Assembly (NCBI RefSeq): GCF_025151215.1
Contig: NZ_CP102286.1
Span: forward strand, 3,906,001-3,970,000
Origin: Parabacteroides merdae ATCC 43184
GTDB lineage: Bacteria > Bacteroidota > Bacteroidia > Bacteroidales > Tannerellaceae
Length of the DNA stretch: 64,000 nt
Reading direction: 5' to 3'
Position 1 is the stretch's first letter. Each line of letters starts with the position of its first letter. Below, piece after piece: positions 45,545-56,373 of this stretch. The position numbers were made by a program, and so were the translations under genes. A model generated the notes under the pieces. That model saw nothing but the letters and a program-made list of their open reading frames with translations, made no database searches and was not told where the DNA came from.

Positions 45545-46402
45545 TTACTGTCCTCCCATAATATCCAACAGCTCGTTGGTGATAGCCTGCTGGCGGGTTT
45601 TGTTATATTGCAAGGTCAATTCCTGGATCAGGTCGTTGGCATTGTCGTTGGCCGTTTGCATCGCCATCATGCGGGCGGCATGCTCGGATGTCGTTGTGTC
45701 GAGTAATGTCGTGTAAATCGTTAAGTTGAGCAGCTTCGGAAAAAGCAATGCCTGAAGGCTTTCCGGCGACGGTTCCAGGATGTAATCGGTTGTCGGGACG
45801 GTGTTTTCAACCGAGGCCTGTGGCAGGGTGACCGGCAGATAGACTTTATGGGTCAATACCTGTGTGGCCATATTCTTGAAATGATGGTAAAGCAGCTCCA
45901 CTCGATCGGCCTTACCCGAAGAAAAGAGCTCCATCAGTTTTCCGGCGAGGCGGACAGCCTCTTCGTACGAAGGTTTCTCTCCTAAATGAAGAAAATCGTC
46001 CTCAGTCGTATAGCCCGCCTTGTGCAGTTCGTCAGCAATCTTTTTCCCGATGGGGTAGAGGCAGACGGCGGTGTGTTGTGCTTCTAATTCGTGCAAACGG
46101 GCAGATAGCTCTTTCCATACGTTGGCATTGAACGTGCCGCATAGTCCGCTGCTGGATGAGAAAACGGCGAGAGCGACCTGTTTCACCTCACGCTTTTCAG
46201 TGTAAGGTGATTCCAGATCGCATTCCGCATCTAAAAGACCGTTTAAGATGGCGGAAAGTTTGTTTGCATAAAGGAGTGTGTGTTCGGTTTGCGTCTGGGT
46301 ATGATGGAGTTTCGCTGAAGATACCATTTTCATGGCTGCGGTGATCTTTTGCGTACTCCGGATAGACGCGATCCGAACTTTTATTTCTTTTAATGATGCC
46401 AT
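45545..46402 (-). CDS. atpG: ATP synthase F1 gamma subunit
   Basis: 285 aa, standard length. The N-terminal helix MASLKEIKVRIASIRSTQKITAAMKMVSSAKL and the C-terminal helix ANDNANDLIQELTLQYNKTRQQAITNELLDIMGG form the coiled-coil rotor shaft. It is the last gene of the nine-gene atp operon, which is read from 52644 down to here, and is followed by the hairpin at 45486. A 52-bp gap rich in ATTGTCA-type repeats separates it from atpA. Confidence 0.95.
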   Translation of the reverse strand: MASLKEIKVRIASIRSTQKITAAMKMVSSAKLHHTQTQTEHTLLYANKLSAILNGLLDAECDLESPYTEKREVKQVALAVFSSSSGLCGTFNANVWKELSARLHELEAQHTAVCLYPIGKKIADELHKAGYTTEDDFLHLGEKPSYEEAVRLAGKLMELFSSGKADRVELLYHHFKNMATQVLTHKVYLPVTLPQASVENTVPTTDYILEPSPESLQALLFPKLLNLTIYTTLLDTTTSEHAARMMAMQTANDNANDLIQELTLQYNKTRQQAITNELLDIMGGQ

Positions 46403-46415
46403 AATCCCTTTTTTT

Positions 46416-46478
46416 AATTGACAATTAGGTGTCGCTTGTTGTAATTGTCCATTGTCAATTGTTCATTGTCAGTTGTTT
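46416..46478. repeat. ATTGTCA-type simple repeat cluster
   Basis: Successive AATTGACAATTA, TAATTGTCCATTGTCAATTG and TTCATTGTCAGTTG blocks, an imperfect short repeat running from the atpG leader into the 3' end of atpA. Similar sequence fills a peripheral arm of the riboswitch at 52953. Confidence 0.5.
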
Positions 46479-48035
46479 TGCTGTTTCTTCCAGTTTCTTC
46501 CGGATATCGTCGTTGATAGTTCCGGTTTTCAGGATGTCCAGTACGTCGTGCTGGTGTGATGTATGCAGTTCGTGCAGGAATTCCTTTTCGAAGTCGTGCA
46601 CTTTATCCAACGGGACTCCTTTCAGCAATCCCTGTGTACCGCAGTAGAGGATGGCGATCTGGTCTTCTACAGGCATCGGGCTGTATTGGGGCTGTATCAG
46701 CAGTTGCGTGTTCTTTTGCCCCTTGTCGATTGTGAACGCCGTAACGGCATCCATCTCACCGCCGAATTTGGAAAACGATTCCAGTTCGCGAAACTGTGCC
46801 TGGTCGATCTTCAGCGTTCCAGCCACCTTCTTCATCGCCTTTAGCTGGGCGTTACCTCCTACACGAGATACCGAGATACCGACGTTGATAGCCGGACGGT
46901 TTCCTTGGTTGAAGAGGTCAGTTTCGAGGAAGATCTGCCCGTCGGTAATGGAAATGACGTTCGTAGGGATGTAGGCTGACACGTCACCCGCCTGGGTTTC
47001 GATGATCGGCAGGGCAGTCAGGGAACCGCCGCCTTTTACCTTGTCCTTCATGCTGTCTGGCAGGTCGTTCATCTGCCGGGCCACTTCGGGCTGATTGATG
47101 ATCTTGGCAGCTCGTTCGAGCAGACGGGAATGCAGGTAGAAGATATCTCCCGGATATGCCTCGCGTCCGGAAGGACGGCGCAGGATCAGGGAGACCTCTC
47201 GATAGGCGACCGCCTGTTTCGAAAGGTCGTCGTAGACAACTAAAGCATGACGTCCGCTGTCCCGGAAATATTCACCGATGGCGGCACCCGCAAAAGGAGC
47301 GAAATATTGCATGGCTGCCGGATCGGATGCTGTCGCGCTGACAATGATCGTATAGTCCATCGCGCCTTTTTCTTGCAACGTGTTGACAAGCGAGGCGACG
47401 GTAGAACCCTTCTGTCCGATTGCTACATAGATGCAGTAGACTGGGTTACCGGCTTCGTAGTTGCCACGCTGGTTGATGATCGTGTCGATGGCAATGGAGG
47501 TCTTTCCGGTCTGGCGGTCTCCGATGATCAGTTCGCGCTGTCCGCGTCCGATTGGGATCATTGCATCGACAGCCTTGATACCGGTCTGTAACGGTTCGTT
47601 GACGGGCTGGCGGAAGATAACCCCCGGCGCCTTGCGTTCGAGTGGCATCTCACAGGCTTCTCCCGTGATTTCCCCTTTTCCGTCGATAGGGTTTCCGAGC
47701 GGGTCGATCACACGTCCGATCATACCTTCGCTGACATTGATGGAGGCAATACGTCCTGTGCGTTTGACGATGTCGCCTTCCTTTACCTGGTCTGTTGGTC
47801 CCAGCAGGACAGCTCCCACGTTGTCCTCTTCCAGGTTCATCACGATCGCTTCCATCCCGTTGTCGAACTGCAGGAGTTCGTTAGCCTCGGCATTGTCGAG
47901 ACCGTAAATCCGGGCTACGCCATCGCTCACCTGGAGCACCGTACCTACTTCTTCCGTCCGGATACCAGTACTGATCCCTTCCAATTGCTGGCGCAGGATG
48001 GCGGAAACTTCACTCACTTTTATCTGATCTGTCAT
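46455..48035 (-). CDS. atpA: ATP synthase F1 alpha subunit
   Basis: 526 aa. The Walker A motif is [15 protein letters not shown], with the alpha-type [20 protein letters not shown] region and [17 protein letters not shown] near the C-terminal domain. Non-catalytic nucleotide-binding subunit of the F1 head. It lies 14 bp after atpH. The extreme 3' end is built from the local ATTGTCA-type repeat. Confidence 0.96.
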   Translation of the reverse strand: MTDQIKVSEVSAILRQQLEGISTGIRTEEVGTVLQVSDGVARIYGLDNAEANELLQFDNGMEAIVMNLEEDNVGAVLLGPTDQVKEGDIVKRTGRIASINVSEGMIGRVIDPLGNPIDGKGEITGEACEMPLERKAPGVIFRQPVNEPLQTGIKAVDAMIPIGRGQRELIIGDRQTGKTSIAIDTIINQRGNYEAGNPVYCIYVAIGQKGSTVASLVNTLQEKGAMDYTIIVSATASDPAAMQYFAPFAGAAIGEYFRDSGRHALVVYDDLSKQAVAYREVSLILRRPSGREAYPGDIFYLHSRLLERAAKIINQPEVARQMNDLPDSMKDKVKGGGSLTALPIIETQAGDVSAYIPTNVISITDGQIFLETDLFNQGNRPAINVGISVSRVGGNAQLKAMKKVAGTLKIDQAQFRELESFSKFGGEMDAVTAFTIDKGQKNTQLLIQPQYSPMPVEDQIAILYCGTQGLLKGVPLDKVHDFEKEFLHELHTSHQHDVLDILKTGTINDDIRKKLEETAKQLTMNN

Positions 48036-48049
48036 ACTTCTTTCTGTTT

Positions 48050-48592
48050 TTATCTGTTTTCGAGTAACCGGCTACGGATATCCCGTAGCTGTGTCGCATA
48101 GCTGGCATCTATCCGGTAGTTCCCGATACGCAGGCGAAAACCGCCGATCAGCTCCGGTTGTACAATGCCGGAGAATTCGATGGTGCTGCCTGTCTCTTCC
48201 TTCAGCTTGTTCTGGAGATGTACTTTCACTTCCTCGCTTACCGGAACTGCGGTACTGAACTGCACGCGGGTGATGCGTTTGTCTTTCCGGTACAGGTGGA
48301 TATAGATATGCGCCATGAAGAGCAGGAGGCTTTCCCGTTTATGTTCCAGTACGAGGTGCATGAAACGTTCATACAAGTCGGAGACCTCTATGCCGCCTGC
48401 CGCTGTCAGCAGCTTGAGCTTTTCCTCTGCCGGGAGGATCGGATTGCCAAGGGCAACCCGCAGTCCGGGTTCGAGCGAGAAGCTGTCTGCCAGCATCTTC
48501 ATATCATCGTATACCCGCGTTTCCAGTCCTTTCTCCTTCGCTAAGGAGAAAAGGGCTTTCGCATACCGGGAAGAGATTGTTCCTATATCCAT
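48050..48592 (-). CDS. atpH: ATP synthase F1 delta subunit
   Basis: 180 aa OSCP/delta family protein, with [17 protein letters not shown] at the N-terminus and [25 protein letters not shown] near the C-terminus. It links the peripheral stalk to the top of F1. It starts 3 bp after the atpF stop. Confidence 0.92.
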   Translation of the reverse strand: MDIGTISSRYAKALFSLAKEKGLETRVYDDMKMLADSFSLEPGLRVALGNPILPAEEKLKLLTAAGGIEVSDLYERFMHLVLEHKRESLLLFMAHIYIHLYRKDKRITRVQFSTAVPVSEEVKVHLQNKLKEETGSTIEFSGIVQPELIGGFRLRIGNYRIDASYATQLRDIRSRLLENR

Positions 48593-48595
48593 ACG

Positions 48596-49096
48596 TTACG
48601 ATTTACAAAACGATACCTCATCCAACAGCCGGTCGATGATTTGTTGTTGTTCCTTGTCGCGGCTGATCTTTTCTTTCATCACCTTCTCTGCTATGGCGAT
48701 CGAAAGGTCGGCAATCTCGGAACGGACCTCGCGGATTGCTTTCTCCTTCTCTTCGCGGATACGTCGGGCTGCCTCTTCCACCTGCAAACGAGTTTCGGCG
48801 GCAGCTTTCCGGTGAGCTTCGTCGATGATTTGTTCCTTTTCGGCAAATGCTTCTTTCAGGATGGCATTCTGTTTTTCCTTTGCTTCGGCAAGTATCCGGG
48901 CCCCTTCGGCCTGGATATTGGCAAGCTGTTCATTCGCCTGGCGAGCCGTTTCAAGAGAGTTGTCGATGTAGGCTTTCCGTTGTTCCACTGCCTTGATGAT
49001 GACAGGAAATCCGTATTTGGAAAGGATGACAAAGACAATCCCGAATGAAACGATCATCCAGAACAGAAGTCCCGAATCCGGTGTTAATAATGACAT
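48596..49096 (-). CDS. atpF: ATP synthase F0 b subunit
   Basis: 166 aa. One N-terminal membrane span (LLFWMIVSFGIVFVILSKYG) is followed by a long charged coiled coil (about 35-150, rich in Glu, Lys, Ala). Peripheral stalk subunit. It follows atpE by 13 bp. Confidence 0.94.
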   Translation of the reverse strand: MSLLTPDSGLLFWMIVSFGIVFVILSKYGFPVIIKAVEQRKAYIDNSLETARQANEQLANIQAEGARILAEAKEKQNAILKEAFAEKEQIIDEAHRKAAAETRLQVEEAARRIREEKEKAIREVRSEIADLSIAIAEKVMKEKISRDKEQQQIIDRLLDEVSFCKS

Positions 49097-49109
49097 AACC
49101 TGTTACTTT

Positions 49110-49370
<261 letters not shown>

Positions 49371-49399
49371 TTAAACTTTAAATTAGTAACCTAATATAT

Positions 49400-50458
49400 T
49401 TAATCTTTAACCTTAGCCAAACCTATATAATTGGCTGACAATAATGTGAATATATATGCTTGCAGACAAGCCACCAGCAATTCCAGACAGTTCATGAACG
49501 CGCAGAACAGCACCGAAACGATCGTCATTCCGAAATTCACCAACAACCCCATCGATACCGTGATAAAGATCAGGCAGGTGAGGGCGAGGATGATCGTATG
49601 TCCTGCCATGATATTGGCAAACAGACGGATCATCAGGGCGAACGGCTTGGTGAATACGCCGAAAAACTCGACAAAAGGCATGATTGGCAACGGCAGTTTC
49701 AGATAGATCGGTGCTTTCGGCCAAAATATCTCTTTCCAGTATTCCTTTGTCGCAAACAGGTTGACAGCGATAAACGTACATCCCGCCAAGACGGCCGTGA
49801 CCGCAATGTTGCCGGTGATGTTGGCCCCTCCCGGAAAGACCGGGATGATTCCGATCAGATTGTTGATCAGGATAAAGAAGAAGACCGTCAGCAGATAAGA
49901 GGAAAACGGCCTGTACTCTTCTTTGCCGATCGACTCCTTGATGACGCCGTCTTGTATGTAGGAAATAATCATTTCCATCAAGCCGGTAAACCCGCTCGGA
50001 ACCTGGTTCGGATGTCTCTTGTACCAACGGGCGGTCCGTAGAACTACGAACAGCAGGATGCCGCAACTCAGGAACAGGCCGCAAACATTCTTGGTCAGCG
50101 ACAAGTCGACCGGACGCACCTCTTCTCCGCGGCTGTTCTTTTCCACCACCTTGCCGGCGTGTTCGCCTTCTGTAGCGATATAATAGTTGTGATGCGCTTG
50201 GCCGTGATGTAAATGGTGGGAGAGGAACATGTCCCATCCACGCTCTTCACTTTTGACCAATATCGGCAGAGAGATGGCGATCTCCTTTCCGTTCCATTCA
50301 GTAATATGCCAGGTGTAAGCGTCTTGGATATGCGAAAAGACAATATCCTGGACATCGATGCCTTCCTTTTTGGAATCAGCATGAGCCGGGGCCAGAAAAC
50401 AGAGCCACATCAGCAATACTATCCATATCAACCTGTTATTTTTGATATTGTTCATCAT
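49400..50458 (-). CDS. atpB: ATP synthase F0 a subunit
   Basis: 352 aa, longer than the about 270 aa of proteobacterial forms because it has a cleavable-looking signal peptide (LIWIVLLMWLCFLAPAHA) and a periplasmic His-rich domain (MFLSHHLHHGQAHHN) before the membrane part, a known Bacteroidota feature. The essential arginine is in FALMIRLFANIMAGHTI. The gene overlaps the preceding atpI-like gene by 23 bp. Confidence 0.93.
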   Translation of the reverse strand: MMNNIKNNRLIWIVLLMWLCFLAPAHADSKKEGIDVQDIVFSHIQDAYTWHITEWNGKEIAISLPILVKSEERGWDMFLSHHLHHGQAHHNYYIATEGEHAGKVVEKNSRGEEVRPVDLSLTKNVCGLFLSCGILLFVVLRTARWYKRHPNQVPSGFTGLMEMIISYIQDGVIKESIGKEEYRPFSSYLLTVFFFILINNLIGIIPVFPGGANITGNIAVTAVLAGCTFIAVNLFATKEYWKEIFWPKAPIYLKLPLPIMPFVEFFGVFTKPFALMIRLFANIMAGHTIILALTCLIFITVSMGLLVNFGMTIVSVLFCAFMNCLELLVACLQAYIFTLLSANYIGLAKVKD

Positions 50459-50864
50459 TTTCCTTTTTCTCTCTTTTCATTCTTTTCTTCTCGAACAGAT
50501 AAACCGTATACGTTTCCAATCCCAAATAGATAAAATAGAAAAGCATCAGGGTGAAGCCGAACATTCTCAAATTTTCTCTGACCAGTGCGGCATAAAGCCA
50601 CAGGAAAACAACGGCAAGGGTGAACTTGCAGAAACGGACTACCATGAAAGCGGTAATCGTCACATCGCCGTTTTTTCTTTTCTTCCGGTCAAGTATATAG
50701 GTCATCACAATTGCCATCACCCAGTAAAAGATCGGAATGGAAGGATACCATTTGAAATAATGATCCGGCCAGATCGTGTATAATAATCCTCCTAACGTCA
50801 CACCGATGGCTGCATTGATAAATGTAATCAATCCCATCAGCTTTAATTTTAACCATCCAGTCAT
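50436..50864 (-). CDS. Small membrane protein of atp operon (AtpI-position protein)
   Basis: 142 aa from the ATG at 50864; an in-frame TTG at 50897 would overlap atpC and is less likely. Four predicted membrane spans (LMGLITFINAAIGVTLGGLL, IPIFYWVMAIVMTYIL, FTLAVVFLWLYAALV, GFTLMLFYFIYLGLETYTVY) are followed by a very basic C-terminal tail. It sits where AtpI or a related assembly protein is found in other atp operons and overlaps atpB by 23 bp. Direct similarity to AtpI is weak by eye, so only the position supports a role in F0 assembly. Confidence 0.75.
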   Translation of the reverse strand: MTGWLKLKLMGLITFINAAIGVTLGGLLYTIWPDHYFKWYPSIPIFYWVMAIVMTYILDRKKRKNGDVTITAFMVVRFCKFTLAVVFLWLYAALVRENLRMFGFTLMLFYFIYLGLETYTVYLFEKKRMKREKKENDEQYQK

Positions 50865-50884
50865 GTCGTCGTATATACTTTTAT

Positions 50885-51124
50885 TTATTCGATGCAAACA
50901 GATATGTAATCATCCTTAACCTCTACGAATCCGCTCTTGATAGCCTGTTCGCCTTTTTTGCCATCGTGTTCATATTGGATGGTTCCCTGTCGGAGGGCGG
51001 CTATCAGCGGGGCATGATGGGGGAGGATATCAAATGAACCGGCTGCTCCCGGAAAGGAAACACGCTCTGCTTCGCCTTCGAAAAGAATGCCGTCCGGTGA
51101 TACAATTTCCAATCTCATATCCAT
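50885..51124 (-). CDS. atpC: ATP synthase F1 epsilon subunit (short form)
   Basis: 79 aa. Contains the N-terminal beta-sandwich (MDMRLEIVSPDGILFEGEAE, FPGAAGSFDILPHHAPLIAAL) but lacks the C-terminal two-helix domain of the about 135-aa enterobacterial protein. That domain inhibits ATP hydrolysis, so this enzyme should not be regulated by epsilon extension. The 2-bp gap after atpD shows tight coupling. Confidence 0.92.
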   Translation of the reverse strand: MDMRLEIVSPDGILFEGEAERVSFPGAAGSFDILPHHAPLIAALRQGTIQYEHDGKKGEQAIKSGFVEVKDDYISVCIE

Positions 51125-51126
51125 TT

Positions 51127-52746
<1,620 letters not shown>

Positions 52747-52776
52747 TTAGTTAAATATTCAACTAATTTCAACCTC

Positions 52777-52818
52777 TTCTAAAATGAACCAATCGAGTTC
52801 TGAAATGAACCAAAATAG
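52777..52818. repeat. Two 21-bp tandem repeat units
   Basis: TTCTAAAATGAACCAATCGAG (52777-52797, one short of the next copy) and 52798-52818 share TTCTRAAATGAACCAA and end in AG. It lies between the divergent atpD gene and the riboswitch promoter at 52945. Otherwise the 579-bp gap holds only the riboswitch and its promoter. Confidence 0.6.
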
Positions 52819-52944
52819 TAGGAATAGCTTATTTTGTAAACCATAGAGATAGAAGATTCTAAGCATGATATGCCGTTTTGTTGGCGAAAAACAGATGAAA
52901 TGTTTTACTTTGTTAAATAAAAAGGATTACTCATCTGTTTTTTC

Positions 52945-52952
52945 TACCTTTG
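52945..52952 (+). promoter_or_regulatory. -7 box for btu riboswitch transcript
   Basis: TACCTTTG fits TAnnTTTG, immediately upstream of the riboswitch. Confidence 0.55.
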
Positions 52953-53216
52953 CAATCGGATTATGGTGTAACCGTATTTGCTTCCGCTGACGGTTAGTAA
53001 AAGGGAATCCGGTGAAAGTCCGGAGCTGTACCCGTAGCTGTAAGTTCTGAAACCCCGGCAAATCTTGTTGCCACTGGTGGTTCAATTGAGAATTGACAAT
53101 TTGAACACCGGGAAGGCTGCCGTTAGTTGGTAATTGTCCATTATCAATTATCAATTGAAAAGGGGGGAACAAGCCAGAAAACCTGCCATTATTCGGTATC
53201 CGGTTCCTCGGGTAAA
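52953..53216 (+). ncRNA. Cobalamin riboswitch (btuB-btuG-btuF)
   Basis: AAAAGGGAATCCGGTGAAAG (52998-53017), CTGTACCCGTAGCTGT, GCCACTG (53070-53076), ACCGGGAAGGC and AGCCAGAAAACCTGCC (53172-53187) occur in order. The peripheral arm between GCCACTG and the B12 box is long and made of AATTGACAA/TTGTCCATTATCAATTA simple repeats. It ends 7 bp before the btuB ATG, so it probably controls translation start. Confidence 0.93.
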
Positions 53217-53223
53217 GGAACTG

Positions 53224-55236
53224 ATGAATCGAAAAGGTATGCAGAATATATTTGTAAAACGATTGTCGGGCCTGTTATGTGCCTGGCTATTTCCGTTTGC
53301 CGCTTTGTATGCGCAGGTAGACACGACGACCTATCACCAGCTTTCGGGTGTCGAGGTGTTAGGAAAGGTACGCCCTTCCACCACCCGTGAGAGTACACCG
53401 CTTCAGGTGATGGACAAGGCTGGGATCGAACGGCTCGGTGTGCAGGACTTGTCGGAAGCCGTAAAACGCTTTTCCGGTGTGACCGTACAGGATTACGGAG
53501 GTATAGGAGGTTTGAAAACCGTTTCCGTCCGCAGCCTCGGTGCCAAACATACGGCTGTCTGCTATGACGGGGTGACGGTCACGGATGCACAGAGCGGCCA
53601 GGTGGATATCAGTCGCTTTTCACTGGACAATGTCGATATGATCTCCCTGTCGATCGGTCAGGCCGACGATATCTTCCAGACGGCACGGATGTACGCTTCG
53701 GCAGGGGCGTTGAGCATAAAGACAAGTCGGCCCGTATTCACTGATCGTTCGTACCATCTGAAAGCACAAGTAAAAGCCGGTTCGTTTGGTTTGGTAAATC
53801 CTTATTTACGGTATGAGCAGAAGCTGGGGAAAAAGTGGTATACTTCTTGGCACGGCGATTATTTACGAGCGGATGGGAATTATCCATTTACGTTGGTGAA
53901 TGGTAATTTGATAGAAAAGAAGAAGAGATACAACAGTGATATCGAATCGTGGCGTACGGAATTGAATTTTACAGGTGATTTAGGGAAGTTCGGTACATTA
54001 TCGATGAAAGGATATTATTTTGACTCCCATAGAGGATTGCCCGGATCTGTAATATTTTATAATGATTATTCGGGTGAACGTTTGTGGGATAGGAATGCTT
54101 TTGCACAGATTCATTATGAGAATCATATAACTGAAAAATTTACTTTCCAGGCACAGGCTAAATATAATTATTCGTGGATGCGCCATTTGGATGTTGATAA
54201 TAAATATGAATCGGGACGACAGGATGATCGATATACACAAAAGGAATATTATCTTTCTATTTCGGGGCTATATTCTTTGGCTGATCATCTTTCTTTGGCT
54301 GTAGCTGAAGATTATTTCATTAATTCATTGGATAATACAATTCCAGAATGCCCGTTCCCAAAACGATATACGTCTTTGACGGCTTTGGCTATCCAGTATA
54401 AAGATCCGAGACTGACTGCTACTACCAGTTTGTTAGGAACATATATAACCGAGAATGTAGAGAGAGGAGACAGACCGTCTGATCGTAAACGATTATCTCC
54501 TGCTGTAAGTCTTTCTTGGCGAGTTCTGTCAGACCATAACTTCCGTTTACGAGCCTCTTATAAAGATATATTTCGTGTTCCGACTTTTAATGATCTATAT
54601 TATTTGAGGATAGGCAATACTGATTTGAAGCCGGAACGGGCGACTCAATACAATGTAGGTATGACATGGAGTGGTTTGTTGCCTTTTATTAATTATCTGA
54701 ATGTTTCAGTAGATGGTTATTACAATCGTGTGAGTGATAAGATCGTTGCTATACCGACAATGTTCATTTGGAAAATGATGAATATGGGAGAGGTCTCGAT
54801 CGGAGGAATTGATGTGAATTTATCGACAGAAGTTCCTCTGTGGAAAAATATCTCCTTAACCGGACAAATGTCTTATTCTTGGCAACATGCGATAGATATA
54901 ACAGATGAAACAGAAAAGAACTATCGGGATCAAATACCTTATACCCCCAAACATTCGGGAAATTTTTCTGCGGCATTGCAAATGCCTTGGATTAATATTT
55001 CTTATTTATTGACAGTGGTTGGAGATCGTTATGCCAGTCCGCAAAATATAGAGAGAAATTTGATAGATCGTTATGCAGAACAGACTGTTTCGTTAAACCG
55101 GACGTTTACTTTTGGATCTTGTTCTTTGCGGTTACAATTTGATATTATAAATATAGGTAATATAAATTATGATGTGGTAAAGTACTATCCCATGCCTGGA
55201 CGTTCTTTCCGAGGAGGACTTGTTTTTATATATTAA
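53224..55236 (+). CDS. btuB: BtuB: TonB-dependent cobalamin receptor
   Basis: 670 aa. A signal peptide (about 6-27, VKRLSGLLCAWLFPFAALYA) is followed by a plug with VQDYGGIGGLKTVSVRSLG and a barrel ending RSFRGGLVFIY. There is no carboxypeptidase-D-like N-terminal extension. It imports B12 across the outer membrane with BtuG, encoded 39 bp downstream. The start is the ATG at 53224; the frame is open upstream through the riboswitch, which is not coding. ATG 53239 is an alternative. The first about 550 bp are GC-rich like the rest of the chromosome; from about 53.8 kb the gene becomes clearly AT-rich, suggesting replacement of the barrel-coding part. Confidence 0.92.
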   Translation: MNRKGMQNIFVKRLSGLLCAWLFPFAALYAQVDTTTYHQLSGVEVLGKVRPSTTRESTPLQVMDKAGIERLGVQDLSEAVKRFSGVTVQDYGGIGGLKTVSVRSLGAKHTAVCYDGVTVTDAQSGQVDISRFSLDNVDMISLSIGQADDIFQTARMYASAGALSIKTSRPVFTDRSYHLKAQVKAGSFGLVNPYLRYEQKLGKKWYTSWHGDYLRADGNYPFTLVNGNLIEKKKRYNSDIESWRTELNFTGDLGKFGTLSMKGYYFDSHRGLPGSVIFYNDYSGERLWDRNAFAQIHYENHITEKFTFQAQAKYNYSWMRHLDVDNKYESGRQDDRYTQKEYYLSISGLYSLADHLSLAVAEDYFINSLDNTIPECPFPKRYTSLTALAIQYKDPRLTATTSLLGTYITENVERGDRPSDRKRLSPAVSLSWRVLSDHNFRLRASYKDIFRVPTFNDLYYLRIGNTDLKPERATQYNVGMTWSGLLPFINYLNVSVDGYYNRVSDKIVAIPTMFIWKMMNMGEVSIGGIDVNLSTEVPLWKNISLTGQMSYSWQHAIDITDETEKNYRDQIPYTPKHSGNFSAALQMPWINISYLLTVVGDRYASPQNIERNLIDRYAEQTVSLNRTFTFGSCSLRLQFDIINIGNINYDVVKYYPMPGRSFRGGLVFIY

Positions 55237-55275
55237 GACTAGATATTGATTAACAAACAATTAATGTAATTGAAA

Positions 55276-56361
55276 ATGAAAAAGAATTTTTATTGGTTTG
55301 CTTGTTTTGCTTGTGCAACTGTTGCATTAGCGTTTTCTTCTTGTAATGATGATAAGATAGAACCGGATATAGAGGTTCCGACAGAAGTGACAGGGGTTTA
55401 TATTCTGAATGGCGGTGATTATGGAGGAAACAATGCTGGGATTTCTTATTTAGACTCAGAAGGGAAGGTAACTGAAGATATTTTTAAGAAGCAAAACAAT
55501 CGTGCTTTAGGCGATATGGGGCAGCATATGATTAAATATGGTTCGAAACTATATGTATCGATGTATGGCTCGAAAACTGTTGAAATCTTGGATGCAGCAG
55601 ATGCCACAAGTCTGAAACAACTGACTTTGACAGACGATCAAGGAGCAATACGTCCTCCTCGTATGTTTGCAGCTTACAATGGTAAGGTATATCTGACAAC
55701 ATTCGATGGTTATGTGGCTAAAATCGATACTGCATCGATGGCTGTTGAAGGCTATGTAAAAGTTGGACCTAATCCGGATGGTATAACGATTGCTAATGAG
55801 CGCATCTATACAGCTGATACAGATGGTATGAATTGGCCGAGCCAAAGTACTAGAGTCTCTGTTGTCGACATAAATAGCTTTGAGTTTGAAAAAACGATTA
55901 CAGTATCATTGAATCCGAATTATATCTATTCAGATTCCGATGGGGATGTATATGTTATTTGCATGAGCGACTATTCAGATGACAAATCGTATATTGTACA
56001 ACGTATTGATGCTAAAACTGACGAAGTAAAGACTGTTGAAGGTATTAAGGCTTATAAAATGACAGTTGCGGATGATATCGCTTATATCATGTTTAATGAT
56101 TATTATGCAAATGAAGTGAAGTACTATAAATATGATTTGAAAAATGAAAAATTGCTAAGTGATAATTTTATTACGGACGGAACAGTAGTCAGCTCTCCTA
56201 ATGGCATCGGGGTAGATCCGGTAACAGGTGATATCTATGTAGGAAAAAGTAATAAGAAGAATAACGGTGATGTATATGTCTTTTCTTCTGAAGGAAAGCT
56301 GAAATCTCAGTTTGAAACGCTTCCTTATCCGGCCGATTTTGTATTTATGACTAATAAGTAA
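55276..56361 (+). CDS. btuG: BtuG: surface cobalamin-binding lipoprotein (YncE/DUF5074-type propeller)
   Basis: 361 aa. The lipobox LAFSSC (C23) is followed by NDDKIEPD, an acidic surface-export-type signal. The rest is a beta-propeller with repeated blades such as VYILNGGDYGGNNAGISYLD, MIKYGSKLYVSMYGSKTVEIL, KVYLTTFDGYVAKIDT and GDIYVGKSNKKNNGDVYVF. In gut Bacteroides BtuG binds B12 very tightly and forms a lid on BtuB; the gene order and riboswitch match. The whole gene is AT-rich compared with its surroundings. Confidence 0.88.
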   Translation: MKKNFYWFACFACATVALAFSSCNDDKIEPDIEVPTEVTGVYILNGGDYGGNNAGISYLDSEGKVTEDIFKKQNNRALGDMGQHMIKYGSKLYVSMYGSKTVEILDAADATSLKQLTLTDDQGAIRPPRMFAAYNGKVYLTTFDGYVAKIDTASMAVEGYVKVGPNPDGITIANERIYTADTDGMNWPSQSTRVSVVDINSFEFEKTITVSLNPNYIYSDSDGDVYVICMSDYSDDKSYIVQRIDAKTDEVKTVEGIKAYKMTVADDIAYIMFNDYYANEVKYYKYDLKNEKLLSDNFITDGTVVSSPNGIGVDPVTGDIYVGKSNKKNNGDVYVFSSEGKLKSQFETLPYPADFVFMTNK

Positions 56362-56373
56362 AAATATATTCAC

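Noticed and set aside
50864..50897. TTG start at 50897 for the AtpI-position protein
   Set aside because: It would overlap atpC; the ATG at 50864 gives a normal intergenic gap and a plausible N-terminus.
52909..52952. Full -33/-7 promoter upstream of the btu riboswitch
   Set aside because: The TTTG at 52909 is 32 bp from the -7 box, too far for the usual about 20-bp spacing; only the -7 box is kept.
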